From assembly GCA_026129765.1 (NCBI GenBank), contig JAHCHP010000007.1:83987-147986 (forward strand): a stretch of 64,000 nt of DNA. The letters are read 5' to 3'. This document shows, piece by piece, positions 42,173 through 52,149 of this stretch. Position 1 is the stretch's first letter; each line of letters begins with the position of its first letter. Position numbers and translations under genes: made by a program. The stretch is from Fimbriimonadia bacterium (GTDB lineage: Bacteria; Armatimonadota; Fimbriimonadia; Fimbriimonadales; GBS-DC). The notes under the pieces were generated by a model. The model was not told the DNA's origin. It worked only from the letters and a program-made list of their open reading frames with translations, and searched no databases.

Positions 42173-43159
42173 TCAAAACTTATGGAGCCGCCGCGCCGTC
42201 TCGATAATCTCGTCCACACTGGGCAGCACATATTTCTCCAGGGGTTCCGCAAAGGGAACAAAAGAGTCGCGCGCCGCGACCCGCGCGATAGGCGCGTCCA
42301 GGTCCATAAAGGCTTCTTCCGCGATTCGCGCGGCAATGTCCCCGCCCACGCCGCCGGTTTTGGGCGCTTCGTGCAGAACCATCACGCGATTGGTTTTCCG
42401 AACCGATTCCAGAACCGTCTTCATATCGAGCGGCTTGATGGTGCGCAGATCGATCACCTCCACCGAGATGTTCTCTTGCTCCAACGCTTTCGCCGCGTCC
42501 AGCGCAAAATGAACCATCGCGCCATAGGTAACAATGGTCAGATCATCGCCTTTGCGCGGGATGGATGCCTCTCCCAGCGGCACAATGAAATCGGTTTCAG
42601 GGCTGGGAATGTTTCCCTTAATACGGCGGTAGAGAAATTTATGTTCATAGAACAGCACCGGATTGTTGTCCCGAACGGCTGCCTTCATCAAACCATAGGC
42701 ATCTTCGGCGGTTGCAGGCAGAGCGATCTTTAAGCCCGGCACATGGTAGAACCACGCCTCAAACTGTTGGCTGTGATAGAGGCTGCCGCCCACATAGCCG
42801 CCCGACGGACCGCGCACGACGATGGGCATGCTCACCTGCCCGCCGGAACGATAACGAAAGGTAGCCGCCACATTCACAACCTGATCAAATCCGCAGGAGA
42901 TGAAGTCGATGAACTGCATTTCAGCAACGGGGCGTTTTCCCAGCGCGGCTGCCCCCACGGCTGCCCCCACAATGGCGGTTTCCGCGATGGGCGTATCTAC
43001 CACTCGGTCATCGCCGAAGCGGTCTCGAAAGCCCGCCGTCACGCCGAATGCGCCGCCCAAACGCGCGATATCTTCGCCCAAAACAAACACATTGGAGTCG
43101 CGCTCCATCTCTTCCCACAATGCGGTTCGGATCGCTTCCAAATAGGTCATCTCTCTCAT
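42173..43159 (-). CDS. pdhB: 2-oxoacid dehydrogenase E1 beta subunit
   Basis: A 328-residue transketolase-like subunit that pairs with E1 alpha to bind thiamine diphosphate. VLGEDIARLGGAFGVTAG, DTPIAETAIVGAAVGAA and MQFIDFISCGFDQVVN are conserved blocks, and the C-terminal transketolase domain includes DDLTIVTYG, IDLRTIKPLD and LHEAPKTGG. The start ATG at 43159 overlaps the E1 alpha stop (ATGA), ensuring equal synthesis. The gap to E2 is 59 bases. Whether the substrate is pyruvate or a branched-chain oxoacid cannot be settled from this subunit alone. Confidence 0.94.
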   Translation of the reverse strand: MREMTYLEAIRTALWEEMERDSNVFVLGEDIARLGGAFGVTAGFRDRFGDDRVVDTPIAETAIVGAAVGAAALGKRPVAEMQFIDFISCGFDQVVNVAATFRYRSGGQVSMPIVVRGPSGGYVGGSLYHSQQFEAWFYHVPGLKIALPATAEDAYGLMKAAVRDNNPVLFYEHKFLYRRIKGNIPSPETDFIVPLGEASIPRKGDDLTIVTYGAMVHFALDAAKALEQENISVEVIDLRTIKPLDMKTVLESVRKTNRVMVLHEAPKTGGVGGDIAARIAEEAFMDLDAPIARVAARDSFVPFAEPLEKYVLPSVDEIIETARRLHKF

Positions 43160-44217
43160 CGCGACACCCCCGCGCTCTCGTCATAGATATCTTCCATAGC
43201 GGTCGCCGGCTCTGGGTCGGGACTGTTGATGGCGATTTCCACCGCATCATGAATCTGCCGGACGACTTCCGGAGGCGGTTCAGGCAGTTCCGCCTCCGAG
43301 AAGTTGCCCGTTCCCAACAGGTAATTTCGGAACCGGGGCAGCGGGTCTTTGGCTTCCCATTCCTCAATTTCTTCTACAGGGCGATATTGGCGGGCGCGGG
43401 TCTCATCGTGGTCGGCATGCCCTTGCACCCGGTAGGTCACGCACTCTATCAGCGTGGGACCATCGCCCCGGCGGGCGCGCTCGAAAGCGTGATACGTTTC
43501 ATCATAGACCGCCAGCACGTCGTTGCCATCGACCACAATGCCCGGCATCCCATAACCAATCGCCCGATCCGCCACACGCCCGGTCGGCACATTCAGTTCC
43601 AAAGGCGTGGAGTAGGCATACTGATTGTTCTCAATCACCAGGATCAAAGGCAGTTTATGCACTCCCGCGAAGTTGGCTCCCTCATGAAACGCGCCGGTGG
43701 CGGTCGCGCCTTCGCCGTTATAGGTCAGCACGACAGAGTCGCCCTTGCCATCCAACTTCAACGCCCAAGCCGCGCCGCAAGCGACCGGCACGGTGGAACC
43801 CAACATACTGGTGGAGTGGATCAATCCGAGGGAGATGTCGCCCATATGGCTCCAGGAGTCTTTGCCTCGTGTGGGGGCGGTTGCTTTGCCCCAAACCTGC
43901 GCCATCACCTGTTCCAGAGGCATGCCTTTGAAATGGAAAGCGGGCATATCGCGGTGGATGGGCGATACAAAATCGTGAGCGCGCAGGGGATAGGTCGTGC
44001 CGACGAGAATCGCTTCTTGCCCCCGGCTGCCATACACGTTGCCGCGTCGCAGCCGTCCTTTTTTCTTCAGGTCATACAGCGTTTCGTCGAAGAGCCTCGC
44101 CAGCCACATCCGGCGGTACATTTCAAGTAAGTCGTCTTTGGTTAATTGATCTCTGTAGGACGGAGCAGCTTGCTGGTCTTCCTCAGTTTCTGCCCGGTTT
44201 TTCAGTTTGGCACTCAA
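43156..44217 (-). CDS. pdhA: 2-oxoacid dehydrogenase E1 alpha subunit
   Basis: A 353-residue thiamine-diphosphate enzyme that decarboxylates the 2-oxoacid. The cofactor motif is NGEGATATGAFHEGANFAGV, ending with ENNQYAYS; the usual GDG start is GEG here, which is tolerated in the family. RVQGHADHDETRARQYR near the C-terminus is the phosphorylation-loop region of the family. Translation appears to begin at TTG 44217 (MSAKLKNRAETE), 8 bases behind GGAGG. It is the first gene of the operon, in the order E1alpha-E1beta-E2, and is oriented tail to tail with nothing but the decayed helicase upstream. Confidence 0.93.
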   Translation of the reverse strand: MSAKLKNRAETEEDQQAAPSYRDQLTKDDLLEMYRRMWLARLFDETLYDLKKKGRLRRGNVYGSRGQEAILVGTTYPLRAHDFVSPIHRDMPAFHFKGMPLEQVMAQVWGKATAPTRGKDSWSHMGDISLGLIHSTSMLGSTVPVACGAAWALKLDGKGDSVVLTYNGEGATATGAFHEGANFAGVHKLPLILVIENNQYAYSTPLELNVPTGRVADRAIGYGMPGIVVDGNDVLAVYDETYHAFERARRGDGPTLIECVTYRVQGHADHDETRARQYRPVEEIEEWEAKDPLPRFRNYLLGTGNFSEAELPEPPPEVVRQIHDAVEIAINSPDPEPATAMEDIYDESAGVSR

Positions 44218-44294
44218 AGTCGGAGCCTCCTTACGACAATTCTGTCCGAATCGATAAAATGATGTACGCGAGTACGGCAGAAAGTATACCCGTT

Positions 44295-47200
44295 TTAAGC
44301 GAGCAATTGAGCAACCTTGTCTTTCACCTTTTGTATCTCCTGCTCAGGGTTCCTCCACCAATCCAACGACCAAATCCGGTGAATGATCCAACCTCTATTT
44401 TCCAGTATCTCTTGGCGCAAACGGTCTCGCTCACGCGCAGAGAACTGTGGTACGACGCTCCATCACATTCGATTCCCCAATAAATAATCTCCAGGACGCT
44501 CAGGATGGATTAAAGCAATATCTATTCTGAATGCCCCTACTCCAACCTGAGTATGTAAATCAGGCCCTTCTTGAGTCAATCTCTTAGTTATAGATTCCTC
44601 TAAGGGAGACTCTTCAAACTGTTCAGTAAGTCTTGCAAAATCAAGCTTACCTGTCTCAGCGTAAGCAATGTAATTTTTAATGAGACAAGCCCTCTTCGTT
44701 CGTTGCTGGATTCCACCTCTACTCGGAATTCACTTGACCTTACAGAATGAAAGATTTCACAACGCAGTTTCGCTCTTGTGATTAACACATTCATACGGCG
44801 CCATCCCCCTTTCTGATTTATTGGTCCCAAATTCATGGTGAAGTGACCGTGATCATCTTTGCCATATCCAACACTGATGAGCATAATGTCTCTCTCATCA
44901 CCTTGAACATGCTCAAGCGCTTTGACAAAAAACGGTTCGTGGGTCTTCCGAATAACAAAGTCATCTACTTCTAAGCATGTCCTTCGCAACCTTTCAACAT
45001 GCATCGTAATTTCGGCTGCTTGCTCAGAAGACATCGCAACGACGCCTAAGCTGCAATGAGGTGATTCTAAGGCAATTTCGCGTACGCGCTCTGCGATTTT
45101 TTGAGCTTCCCGACGATTGACTCGTGAACGCCCGCGATCATAAACTCCATCACCTATGTAGTGGCTTACAACTCCTAACTCACCGCCATCGCGACTTGGA
45201 CTTGGGAAAATAACGAGGCCATTGTCATAAAACTCTTGGTTGGAAAATGCGATCAAAGTCTCATGCCTACTGCGGTAATGCCACCTAAGTTTGCTTTCTT
45301 TGAAACAAGTGGATGCAATTTCCAATATGCTCTCATAGCCCCCCAAATCGTCTATTTGATCCAGCTCGTCTGACTCATCATCCGACTTATCTATTTCATA
45401 TTCAAAGTAGGTTGAAGGGGGCAGTTGTTTCTCGTCACCGACAATAACATATTGCTTACAGCGAGCTATCACTCCCAAGGCATCTTCCGGCTTAACTTGG
45501 CACGAGAAGCTGTCGATGATCAAAACATCAAACTCAATTGTATTCATCGGTAAAAATATAGCCACTGATTGGGCTCATCATAAAACATGGTTTAAGATCA
45601 ATAATGTTGTTTGCGTACTCAGTCATCATTTGCCTGATGGAGGTAGCTTCCATGCTCGAGACAGCAACTTCTTGAAAGGGGTATTAGGTTGAATGTAAGC
45701 AGATGAGGAGATTAACTTAAACTTAAGATGATTTGCATTGATTTCAAGCATATCGCGATCCATTTTCCGAAATTCTTTAATGATTTGATTGTAAGTTGCG
45801 CTCGTAAACTCGCGTAAACAAGGATGTTCTTGCATAGCATGCCTTAATAAAATGGAATAATATGAGTAATCAAATGTCAGAACAATTTTATCCTTGGATG
45901 AATTTCCGCCTCCAACTCTTCTACAAATACTCCTAAACCTACGGCGCGACATCTCTCCGCTGCTTGACGGTACGATATCCATTCCTGAATAAACGGAACG
46001 CTATTAGAAGCCCGCTCTAATTGGGAAACAAACGGGCTTAGCGGAATCGTTCTTTCCGTAGAACGGTAAGCAACCTCCTCATTAAACTTCTCGCTCTTCC
46101 ATTTGCCATTACATATTAATACTCGATATTTCTCTTGAAACACAGAAAGTTTTTGCTGCATATCTGCCCCGCACATCGCGTCATCATTTTGCAACGATTT
46201 GAGGGCATTTAACACTGCCTGACAATTGATTTTCTTTTGCGAAAACTCATAAACTGGATGTCCCGCTGAATCACGCGGTTTAGTTGATCCAGTCAGGAAT
46301 TGATACGTCCACTTCGTTCCAAGGTCTGTCTACCCAGCTGTACTCGCGTGATCCAATCGTTATAAGCATCTTTTTGTTTGGCATAAGTCGGTCAAGAGCC
46401 GGATTCTTTCTTGCATATCCCTCGGAGGCTTACCTGTAGTGTAATGCTCTTTAATCAAGCGGCTTATGCCTGTCTGTGAGTCGGGAAAAAAGAAACGAAA
46501 CGGATTTGATTTGCGCGCTACCAAGCAGGTAAAGATTTCCAAAATCTACCGAAAGCCTAATTCATTGAAAATGCTTAGAGAGTTGTGCGCGGTCTGACAG
46601 ATCTTTATGCATCTGGACCTTAATCGTTGGATGTCATCGAACATGCGGAATTGTAGACCACACCTCATTCAGCAGCGCGTCGATATCGCTGGCGGGCATG
46701 AGCTCAAGCGCGCAAACCAGATCGCTAACTAATTTTACTTGTTCATAATTGTCGCTTAAGTTCAAGCCTAACTGATTTTGAGCCTTGCTGAAAACCTCCA
46801 ACAACTCGCGAGACGCATTCAGCAGCATCGTCGTCGCGGAGGAAATCTCATCGTTTCGTGAAGGATCAGCATACTCAAGTTCAACGCCTCGCCAGGGGTG
46901 AACTATGGGATGCGTTTGAAGAGAACAACTGCTCTCCTGAAAAAGCTTTATGGCTCCATTTCGTTCCTGAAACTCGCCAACTTCCCAATCATAGGGTTTT
47001 GTTAACTCAATGACACGGACAACAGGGTAGGTCAATTTGATATCATTAATTTTACCAATTGCCTCATCTGGACGGATGGAAGATTTCCCGATTTTTTGTG
47101 AGATGGCTAAACGATATGCTTGAAGTTTTGTTCTTAATGATCTTAATTTTGTTTTGTGTTCATCCCTATCAACGCTCGTTGCATAAAGTTCCGTTCTTGC

Positions 47201-48370
47201 GCGCAATCCTTCCAGAAACTTAGTTTTTGCTGTATTATGACTATGCAACTCCAAACAAAAGTCCCCGAGTCCGACCTGATCCAACCTGGATTTCACCACA
47301 TTCAGAGCAGCCATCTTTTCAGAAACAAACAGTACTTTTTTCCCTTGATGCAGAAGAGAAGCGATGAGATTCGCAATCGTTTGAGACTTTCCTGTGCCAG
47401 GGGGACCTTGAACAGCCAAACTGTTTCCTTGTAAAACGTCTATTATTACTTTCGTTTGCGAGGGGTCCGAATCGTAAACCAAGCATAGGTCATCTGCTGT
47501 GTCATCATCAATCAGGTTGTGATCCGAATCTTGATTTCCTATGGATGAATCACTGTCATCGTTGCTTGGGGTAGAGGTCAATATAGGTTCTAAGCGCGCT
47601 AAGGATTTATTAACAGTCCCCAAATCCATCCACATTCTAAGCTTACCGAAATTGAACAACCCAAGCGCCAAGTCTGGCTCAACTGACCACTTAGCCTGAT
47701 CAGCTATCGTACTTTTGATTTGTTCTAAATAGATCAAAGGGGTAAAATCGTCTTCATCATCAGGTAAACGAGGCAACTCCAAATTAAAGTCCGCTTTCAA
47801 TTTATAAAAAAGCGTCTCATTGCATACGAGATCGTCTTCTGTCCAGCTAAGCTCAAATCTTGCCCGCGCGCCTGTGCGCGAAAGTGAAACAGGCATCAAA
47901 ATTAACGGGGAGATTCTTTTCTTGTCCGGGTCAGTAAAATCAAACCAATGTAAAAATCCAAGTACTAAATAAAAAATATTAATCCCTTGCTCATCCAATG
48001 CAAGGCGCGCTTGGTCTTCTAACTTGACCAATCGTGTGTGCAAACTATCCAGGGTCAAATTTGTTTGCAAATACTCGTCTTCATGGCGGTTGGGTAATGC
48101 ATCTTCCTCTATCTCGAAGTTATCCCAATGAAACTCAGGTTCTTCCAAATTTTCCAATTCAATTGTCTCTATTGGACGGAACCTCATTGGTTTCTTGTCA
48201 ATAACCATTCTTTCATATATCTGGTCAATATTCTCATCAACAATAATCAGTTGATATCCACGCTTGGCAGATGGATTGAAATTCAACAACCGGTTACGAT
48301 AACTCAAGTCAAGTAGTTTTTCACGCGCTTTGTTGAGCGCGCGCTGTAAATCATCTCTTCCTGCGTCCAT
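44295..48370 (-). pseudogene. Decayed DUF4011/DUF3320-type helicase-nuclease (Hhe-like defence helicase)
   Basis: One large superfamily 1 helicase gene broken into many frames. Residues from 48370 down to 46634 (578 residues) hold the DUF4011 start (LLDLSYRNRLLNFNP) and Walker A GPPGTGKSQTIANLIAS. Later frames carry ARKSNPFRFF (about 46500), FIQEWISYRQAAERC (about 45980), VGDEKQLPPSTYFE (about 45440), LRWHYRSRHETLI, HVQGDERDIMLISVGYG and GWRRMNVLITRAK. The last part reads VGVGAFRIDIALIHPERPGD, then GIECDGASYHS and NRGWIIHRIWSLDWW, an MTES_1575/Vsr-like PD-(D/E)XK nuclease domain ending at TAA 44297. At least six frameshifts and an in-frame TAG (about 46547) are visible. Walker B has also changed (LIIDSFSCQ for LIIDEASQ). 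Intact relatives are about 1500-1800 residues. The DNA is AT-richer than its neighbours. Confidence 0.88.
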
Positions 48371-48446
48371 AATAAACTCGTTACTTCTAACAACCGCAGG
48401 CGTATTCCTGCTGACATATGTGATTTTAATCTTTCAGTCTGCTCTC

Positions 48447-48716
48447 TCAGCCCCTGCGCTCCATGATGAAAACCATCTGCTGCTGATGTAAAGCACGAAT
48501 GTCATAATTCGCGATAAACAATTCTTTGCCCTTACGTGCGGTCGGCTGTTTATAATTTGTCATGCCGTATTGAAGCATCCACTCTAAACAAGAGGGTTCC
48601 ACGCGATTCACATCGAAACTTGACCAGCAATACTCTCTCAGGTTCGCAGGCTGACCGCGAAAGGTTAGGTTTCGTATATGCCCCTTAAGGAGCGCGGGAC
48701 GACGCTGGTTAGACAT
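48447..48716 (-). CDS. Hypothetical protein upstream of the decayed helicase
   Basis: An 89-residue, rather basic protein (SNQRRPALLKGHIRNL, ending QMVFIMERRG) without signal peptide or membrane span. I do not recognise a family. It lies 76 bases before the helicase start on the same strand and may have belonged to the same acquired unit. No convincing ribosome-binding site is seen before ATG 48716. It is kept because the reading frame is intact, has plausible composition and has no better competitor on the other strand, but it could be spurious. Confidence 0.45.
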   Translation of the reverse strand: MSNQRRPALLKGHIRNLTFRGQPANLREYCWSSFDVNRVEPSCLEWMLQYGMTNYKQPTARKGKELFIANYDIRALHQQQMVFIMERRG

Positions 48717-48748
48717 AACTCATAGTTTACCCCGTCCCGCGCCACAAC

Positions 48749-51301
48749 TCACTCTGGGTCTTGGCTCAAGCCGAAAGCGAACAACACGATCAACAGGTCC
48801 TCATCATCCACCGAGCCATCGCCGTTCAAGTCTGCCGACTGGGGCGGATACCCGAACTCAAATAGCACCAATAGCAGGTCTTCGTCATCCACCGTTCCAG
48901 AACCATCCACATCGCCGTTTGGCAGCGTAAAGAGGAGGACTACCCGATCGCTCAGCGTGACGGTGTGCCGTTTGCGCAGCCAAGTACCGTTGATAATCGC
49001 TGCGCTCACCGTCGCATCATTGCCTGCCAACAGAGTCTCTTCTGAGAACTGCCCACTCGCATCCAAGAAAATATCCACCTCTTCCTGGCTGCCGCCCCGC
49101 TTGATCACTAAGCGCATAGTGCTGCCTGCCGGGTTGGGGAAATTTGCCAGTTGAACCGTGCCTTCCACAATCACTGGGCGCACATTCAAAGTGCTGGAAC
49201 TCGAGACCGCGCTGTATTGCGCGTTGCCAGCAAACTCGGCAGACATCGGGCGGAAGCCGATGTTGAGCGTCAGGGGAATCGTATAAGGCAAAATCGCTTC
49301 CCCGCTCGCATTGGTCACCGCGCTGCCGACAAAAACGCCTTGCACCTTGAAATCGATGCTGAGATTGGGAATGGGCGCGTTAGTGCCGTTTTCGCGCAGA
49401 ACCGCTCGCAGATTCACCGTCTGCCCGCGCCTGCCATTGGCTGTGGGGAACTGCAAAATCGGCACCGCGCTGACCTGGAGAAGCGAATTGAACGCGCGAT
49501 CCTCAATCACAAAATCGCCCGTATCGATTCGGTTGTTCGAGTTGCGGTCGAACCAAAGCGAAGCCGCGACATCATACATCCCTGGAGTTGTTCCCAGAGG
49601 CACGAAGAATCCCCGTGAAGGCGTGTTAGCGCCCGTCTCCAAATTCACGCGCAAATCGCGAGGCGTATCGGAGATGAAGTTCGTGGTGCCAGCGGGCGCA
49701 ATCGTCGCGCCCAAAATCGCGGCATATTCATGGGTTGCGGTCAGTTGGTATTGCAAAGTGGTGGTCGCGCCCGATGCGATGGGATTCGGGTTGGCGGTTA
49801 ATCCTTGCAAGGTCGCGGTTGCGCCCTGAACCAATTGATAGCCGCCCGGTCCGTAGTAATGCTGCAAGATCTGCTGCCAATCCTTTGTGCCATAGCCGTG
49901 CAACGGCGCAGCCGAAGTGCACGCCTGCGAACTGGAAAGCCGCCTGCCGGTCGCCCAACGCGCCGAACCCCACTGGCACAATCCGCGCCCATGTCCGTTG
50001 AAAGTGAACCCTGTGCAAACCGGGTCAGAAATACAAGGCCAAGAACCGCCCGTGCCAGAAAAGCCGTTACCACAGCCTGCGTTGTTGTTCTCTGCCGAGT
50101 ATTCCGAACGCGCAATACTGCCCGAAGAGGTCAGCAGCACATAGCGCGTCGTCTGGTCGACAGCGGTGTTCGTGTTGGAGGCTTGATTGCCTGTAAACAC
50201 TTGACAAGAGGTGGTGTCGCAAATGTCATAAGTGCTGGTGGCAGGGCTATAGACAAAAGAGACCGCATAACTGCGAACCGCCACCGCGCCCGCCTTCAAA
50301 CACTCCATACCGCCCGAAACGCTGCCCCAACAGGCGTACCATTCGGCAGGCAGCACGCCTTTGCAATAGGTATCGATGGTGTAGACTTGAACGGTGGTAC
50401 AAGTGTTACGGGTAGGACAGTTTCGACCGACACGTATCGATTTGGGCATCACAATGGGCGCAGGCGAGAGCGTTCCGAAATCATTGGAACGCGGGGCCAA
50501 AACGGGTTGAATGAGATCAGGCTGTTGAGGGAGCGGGTCAGACTCCTCATGATTACAGTCGTCGCAGGGAGGCGCGCCCTCTTCGGCTCTGCGGCGCAGC
50601 AGACGCTCATCCACCGTTTCCGAACCAGCACCCGACATCAGGCGAATCTTGTAGATCCAATCGCCGCCCGACCACATCTCGGCGCGTTCCCGACGCTGGG
50701 TTTGGTAGCCTTGTTTCGCAAACAATAAATCTACGTAGCGCTGAGTGATCTGCTTAGCATCGCGCAAGGGAACCGATAAGGCGAAAAAGCCCGAATCATC
50801 GCTGACTGTTGCCGCGTTATGCGCTGGCGCGCTGACGACCACATTCGCGAGCGGTTTGCCGGTTTCCTCGCTGGTGATATAACCCGTGAAAACCATATGG
50901 TTAGGCTTATGCAAGCGTTGCAATTCGTCGCTGCGTACCGGCTTGGGAACCATCACCGGGTCCATATGCAGCTCATAAGCGGGCAGAGACTCGCCCTCCC
51001 GAACAGATACCTGCGTGGAGAGCGGCACATAACCCGCTGCTGACGCAGTCAAAGCATAGCTGCCTTCCGCCAACTCAAACAACGCTCGTTCACCCGCCGA
51101 ATGTGCCACAATAAGTCCAGTTTCCAAACTCATCACGCGGATACTCGCCGCGACACAAGCGCCCGTCACGCTGTCAAATACGCGAACCGGTAAAGCGCGG
51201 GTTTGACTGGACCATGCAGAAAGACACGCCATTAAGAATAACAATAATCCCCATATCGCCAAAGCTCCATTTTTACGCATAACTCCATGATTATAACCCA
51301 T
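48749..51301 (-). CDS. Secreted SpoIID/LytB-domain protein with EF-hand/dockerin-like tail
   Basis: An 850-residue exported protein. After a signal peptide (MRKNGALAIWGLLLFLMACL) come two carboxypeptidase-regulatory-like beta domains (about 30-110 and 130-210, GYITSEETGKPLANVVVS). The SpoIID/LytB domain (about 300-500) has YCKGVLPAEWYA, AGAVAVRSYAVS and GHGRGLCQWGSARWA. Two or more Ig-like beta domains follow, then a C-terminal pair of calcium-type repeats, DVDGSGTVDDEDLLLVLF and DLNGDGSVDDEDLLIVLF, as in dockerins. SpoIID domains are lytic for peptidoglycan glycan chains; here the enzyme would act outside the cell. The start may be ATG 51301 or 51280. A minus-strand TATAAT at 51290-51295 lies so close to 51280 that a leaderless transcript is possible. 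Confidence 0.82.
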   Translation of the reverse strand: MGYNHGVMRKNGALAIWGLLLFLMACLSAWSSQTRALPVRVFDSVTGACVAASIRVMSLETGLIVAHSAGERALFELAEGSYALTASAAGYVPLSTQVSVREGESLPAYELHMDPVMVPKPVRSDELQRLHKPNHMVFTGYITSEETGKPLANVVVSAPAHNAATVSDDSGFFALSVPLRDAKQITQRYVDLLFAKQGYQTQRRERAEMWSGGDWIYKIRLMSGAGSETVDERLLRRRAEEGAPPCDDCNHEESDPLPQQPDLIQPVLAPRSNDFGTLSPAPIVMPKSIRVGRNCPTRNTCTTVQVYTIDTYCKGVLPAEWYACWGSVSGGMECLKAGAVAVRSYAVSFVYSPATSTYDICDTTSCQVFTGNQASNTNTAVDQTTRYVLLTSSGSIARSEYSAENNNAGCGNGFSGTGGSWPCISDPVCTGFTFNGHGRGLCQWGSARWATGRRLSSSQACTSAAPLHGYGTKDWQQILQHYYGPGGYQLVQGATATLQGLTANPNPIASGATTTLQYQLTATHEYAAILGATIAPAGTTNFISDTPRDLRVNLETGANTPSRGFFVPLGTTPGMYDVAASLWFDRNSNNRIDTGDFVIEDRAFNSLLQVSAVPILQFPTANGRRGQTVNLRAVLRENGTNAPIPNLSIDFKVQGVFVGSAVTNASGEAILPYTIPLTLNIGFRPMSAEFAGNAQYSAVSSSSTLNVRPVIVEGTVQLANFPNPAGSTMRLVIKRGGSQEEVDIFLDASGQFSEETLLAGNDATVSAAIINGTWLRKRHTVTLSDRVVLLFTLPNGDVDGSGTVDDEDLLLVLFEFGYPPQSADLNGDGSVDDEDLLIVLFAFGLSQDPE

Positions 51302-51378
51302 AAATTCAGCGATTGACCAGACGCATTGTGAAAATACCCTTTCTCTGCCGATAATAGGAGCGGAGGTTTCTATTCGTT

Positions 51379-51969
51379 ATGGTTCAATTGCTGAATCGCT
51401 TAGAGAGAGCCGCAGTATGGCTGGAAGGTCCCCAGATGAGGCTGGAGGGAATGCTCAGCCAATGGGATCAGACCGGAGTGGTGATGCGACTTCCCGACTT
51501 GCCTGGCGCGGAAACCATGCTGCAGCCCGGCATGGAAGTGATGCTGACCCTCTATTTCCGTCAAGGAACCCAGCAAGCGCGGGCAGAAGTCACCAGCTTC
51601 CAAGGCGACGAGTGCGCCTTTCGATTTCTGGATGAAAAGTCAACGCCATTAGGAAAACGACGGCGGGCGCGCTACCCATGCCAGATTTCTACCCGATTCC
51701 GAGAAGTGGGCGCAGAGGGCAATGAGTGGTATCACGGGAAAGCGGTTGATATCGGATTGGGCGGCATGAAAATCGTCTCCGCAGAGAACATCACGCTGCC
51801 CGGAAAACTGGAAGTCGTTTTTCAACCCGCAGGCTATGATGTCGATGTGAACGCAATCGGACATGTGACCCATTGCCGCTTGGAACCGGGCGGACTGCTG
51901 GCATTCGGCTTAGCGTTTGATGAACTGCCTCGCTTGGATCAGGTCTGGCTGGAACGCTTGTTCAGTTAA
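51379..51969 (+). CDS. PilZ-domain protein with altered second motif
   Basis: A 196-residue cytoplasmic protein. Residues about 5-90 form a YcgR-N-like or beta-barrel domain, and about 92-196 the PilZ domain, which in the family binds cyclic di-GMP. The first binding motif RxxxR is present (RRRAR, 94-98). The second, normally D/N-x-S-x-x-G, reads DIGLGG (124-129) with Gly in place of Ser, so affinity may be reduced. The ending FGLAFDELPRLDQVWLERLF is typical. It has a ribosome-binding site GGAG near 51359-51365. No diguanylate cyclase gene is in the window. Confidence 0.8.
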   Translation: MVQLLNRLERAAVWLEGPQMRLEGMLSQWDQTGVVMRLPDLPGAETMLQPGMEVMLTLYFRQGTQQARAEVTSFQGDECAFRFLDEKSTPLGKRRRARYPCQISTRFREVGAEGNEWYHGKAVDIGLGGMKIVSAENITLPGKLEVVFQPAGYDVDVNAIGHVTHCRLEPGGLLAFGLAFDELPRLDQVWLERLFS

Positions 51970-51981
51970 TGGGATGGAACG

Positions 51982-51990
51982 TGCTATAAT
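51982..51990 (+). promoter_or_regulatory. Extended -10 promoter of the small basic protein gene
   Basis: TGC-TATAAT is a full extended -10 element, 31 bases before ATG 52022. It lies just after the PilZ stop, so the small gene has its own promoter. Confidence 0.5.
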
Positions 51991-52021
51991 TCATGCAGTT
52001 TCAATGGAGGAGGCACACTCG

Positions 52022-52129
52022 ATGAGAATGCGAATTCGCGAAATCCGTCAGCGACGCCAGCGCCGCGCCAAGCGCGCAAAAGCGTTGCGCCGCGAGCGGA
52101 TAAAAGAGGCTCATGCCGCTAAGAAGTAA
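52022..52129 (+). CDS. Small arginine/lysine-rich protein (35 residues)
   Basis: The frame MRMRIREIRQRRQRRAKRAK then ALRRERIKEAHAAKK has about half of its residues Arg or Lys and is predicted to be a single amphipathic helix. ATGGAGGAGG (about 52003-52012) is a strong ribosome-binding site, TGC-TATAAT lies upstream, and a hairpin with a T-run follows, so the gene forms a complete transcription unit of its own. Composition resembles small ribosome-associated or nucleic-acid-binding proteins. Bacterial COX24/AURKAIP1-like small proteins are a possible comparison, but no conserved motif is claimed. An upstream in-frame ATG at 51917 lies within the PilZ gene and is not used. Confidence 0.6.
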   Translation: MRMRIREIRQRRQRRAKRAKALRRERIKEAHAAKK

Positions 52130-52149
52130 GGTTTTAACTGTAATTCAGT

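Noticed and set aside
43048..44130. Open frame of 360 codons on the plus strand over E1 alpha
   Set aside because: Antisense shadow of a clear 2-oxoacid dehydrogenase subunit; no family resemblance.
49805..50728. Open frame of 307 codons on the plus strand over the SpoIID protein gene
   Set aside because: Antisense shadow with Arg/Ala-rich composition; the minus-strand gene has clear domains.
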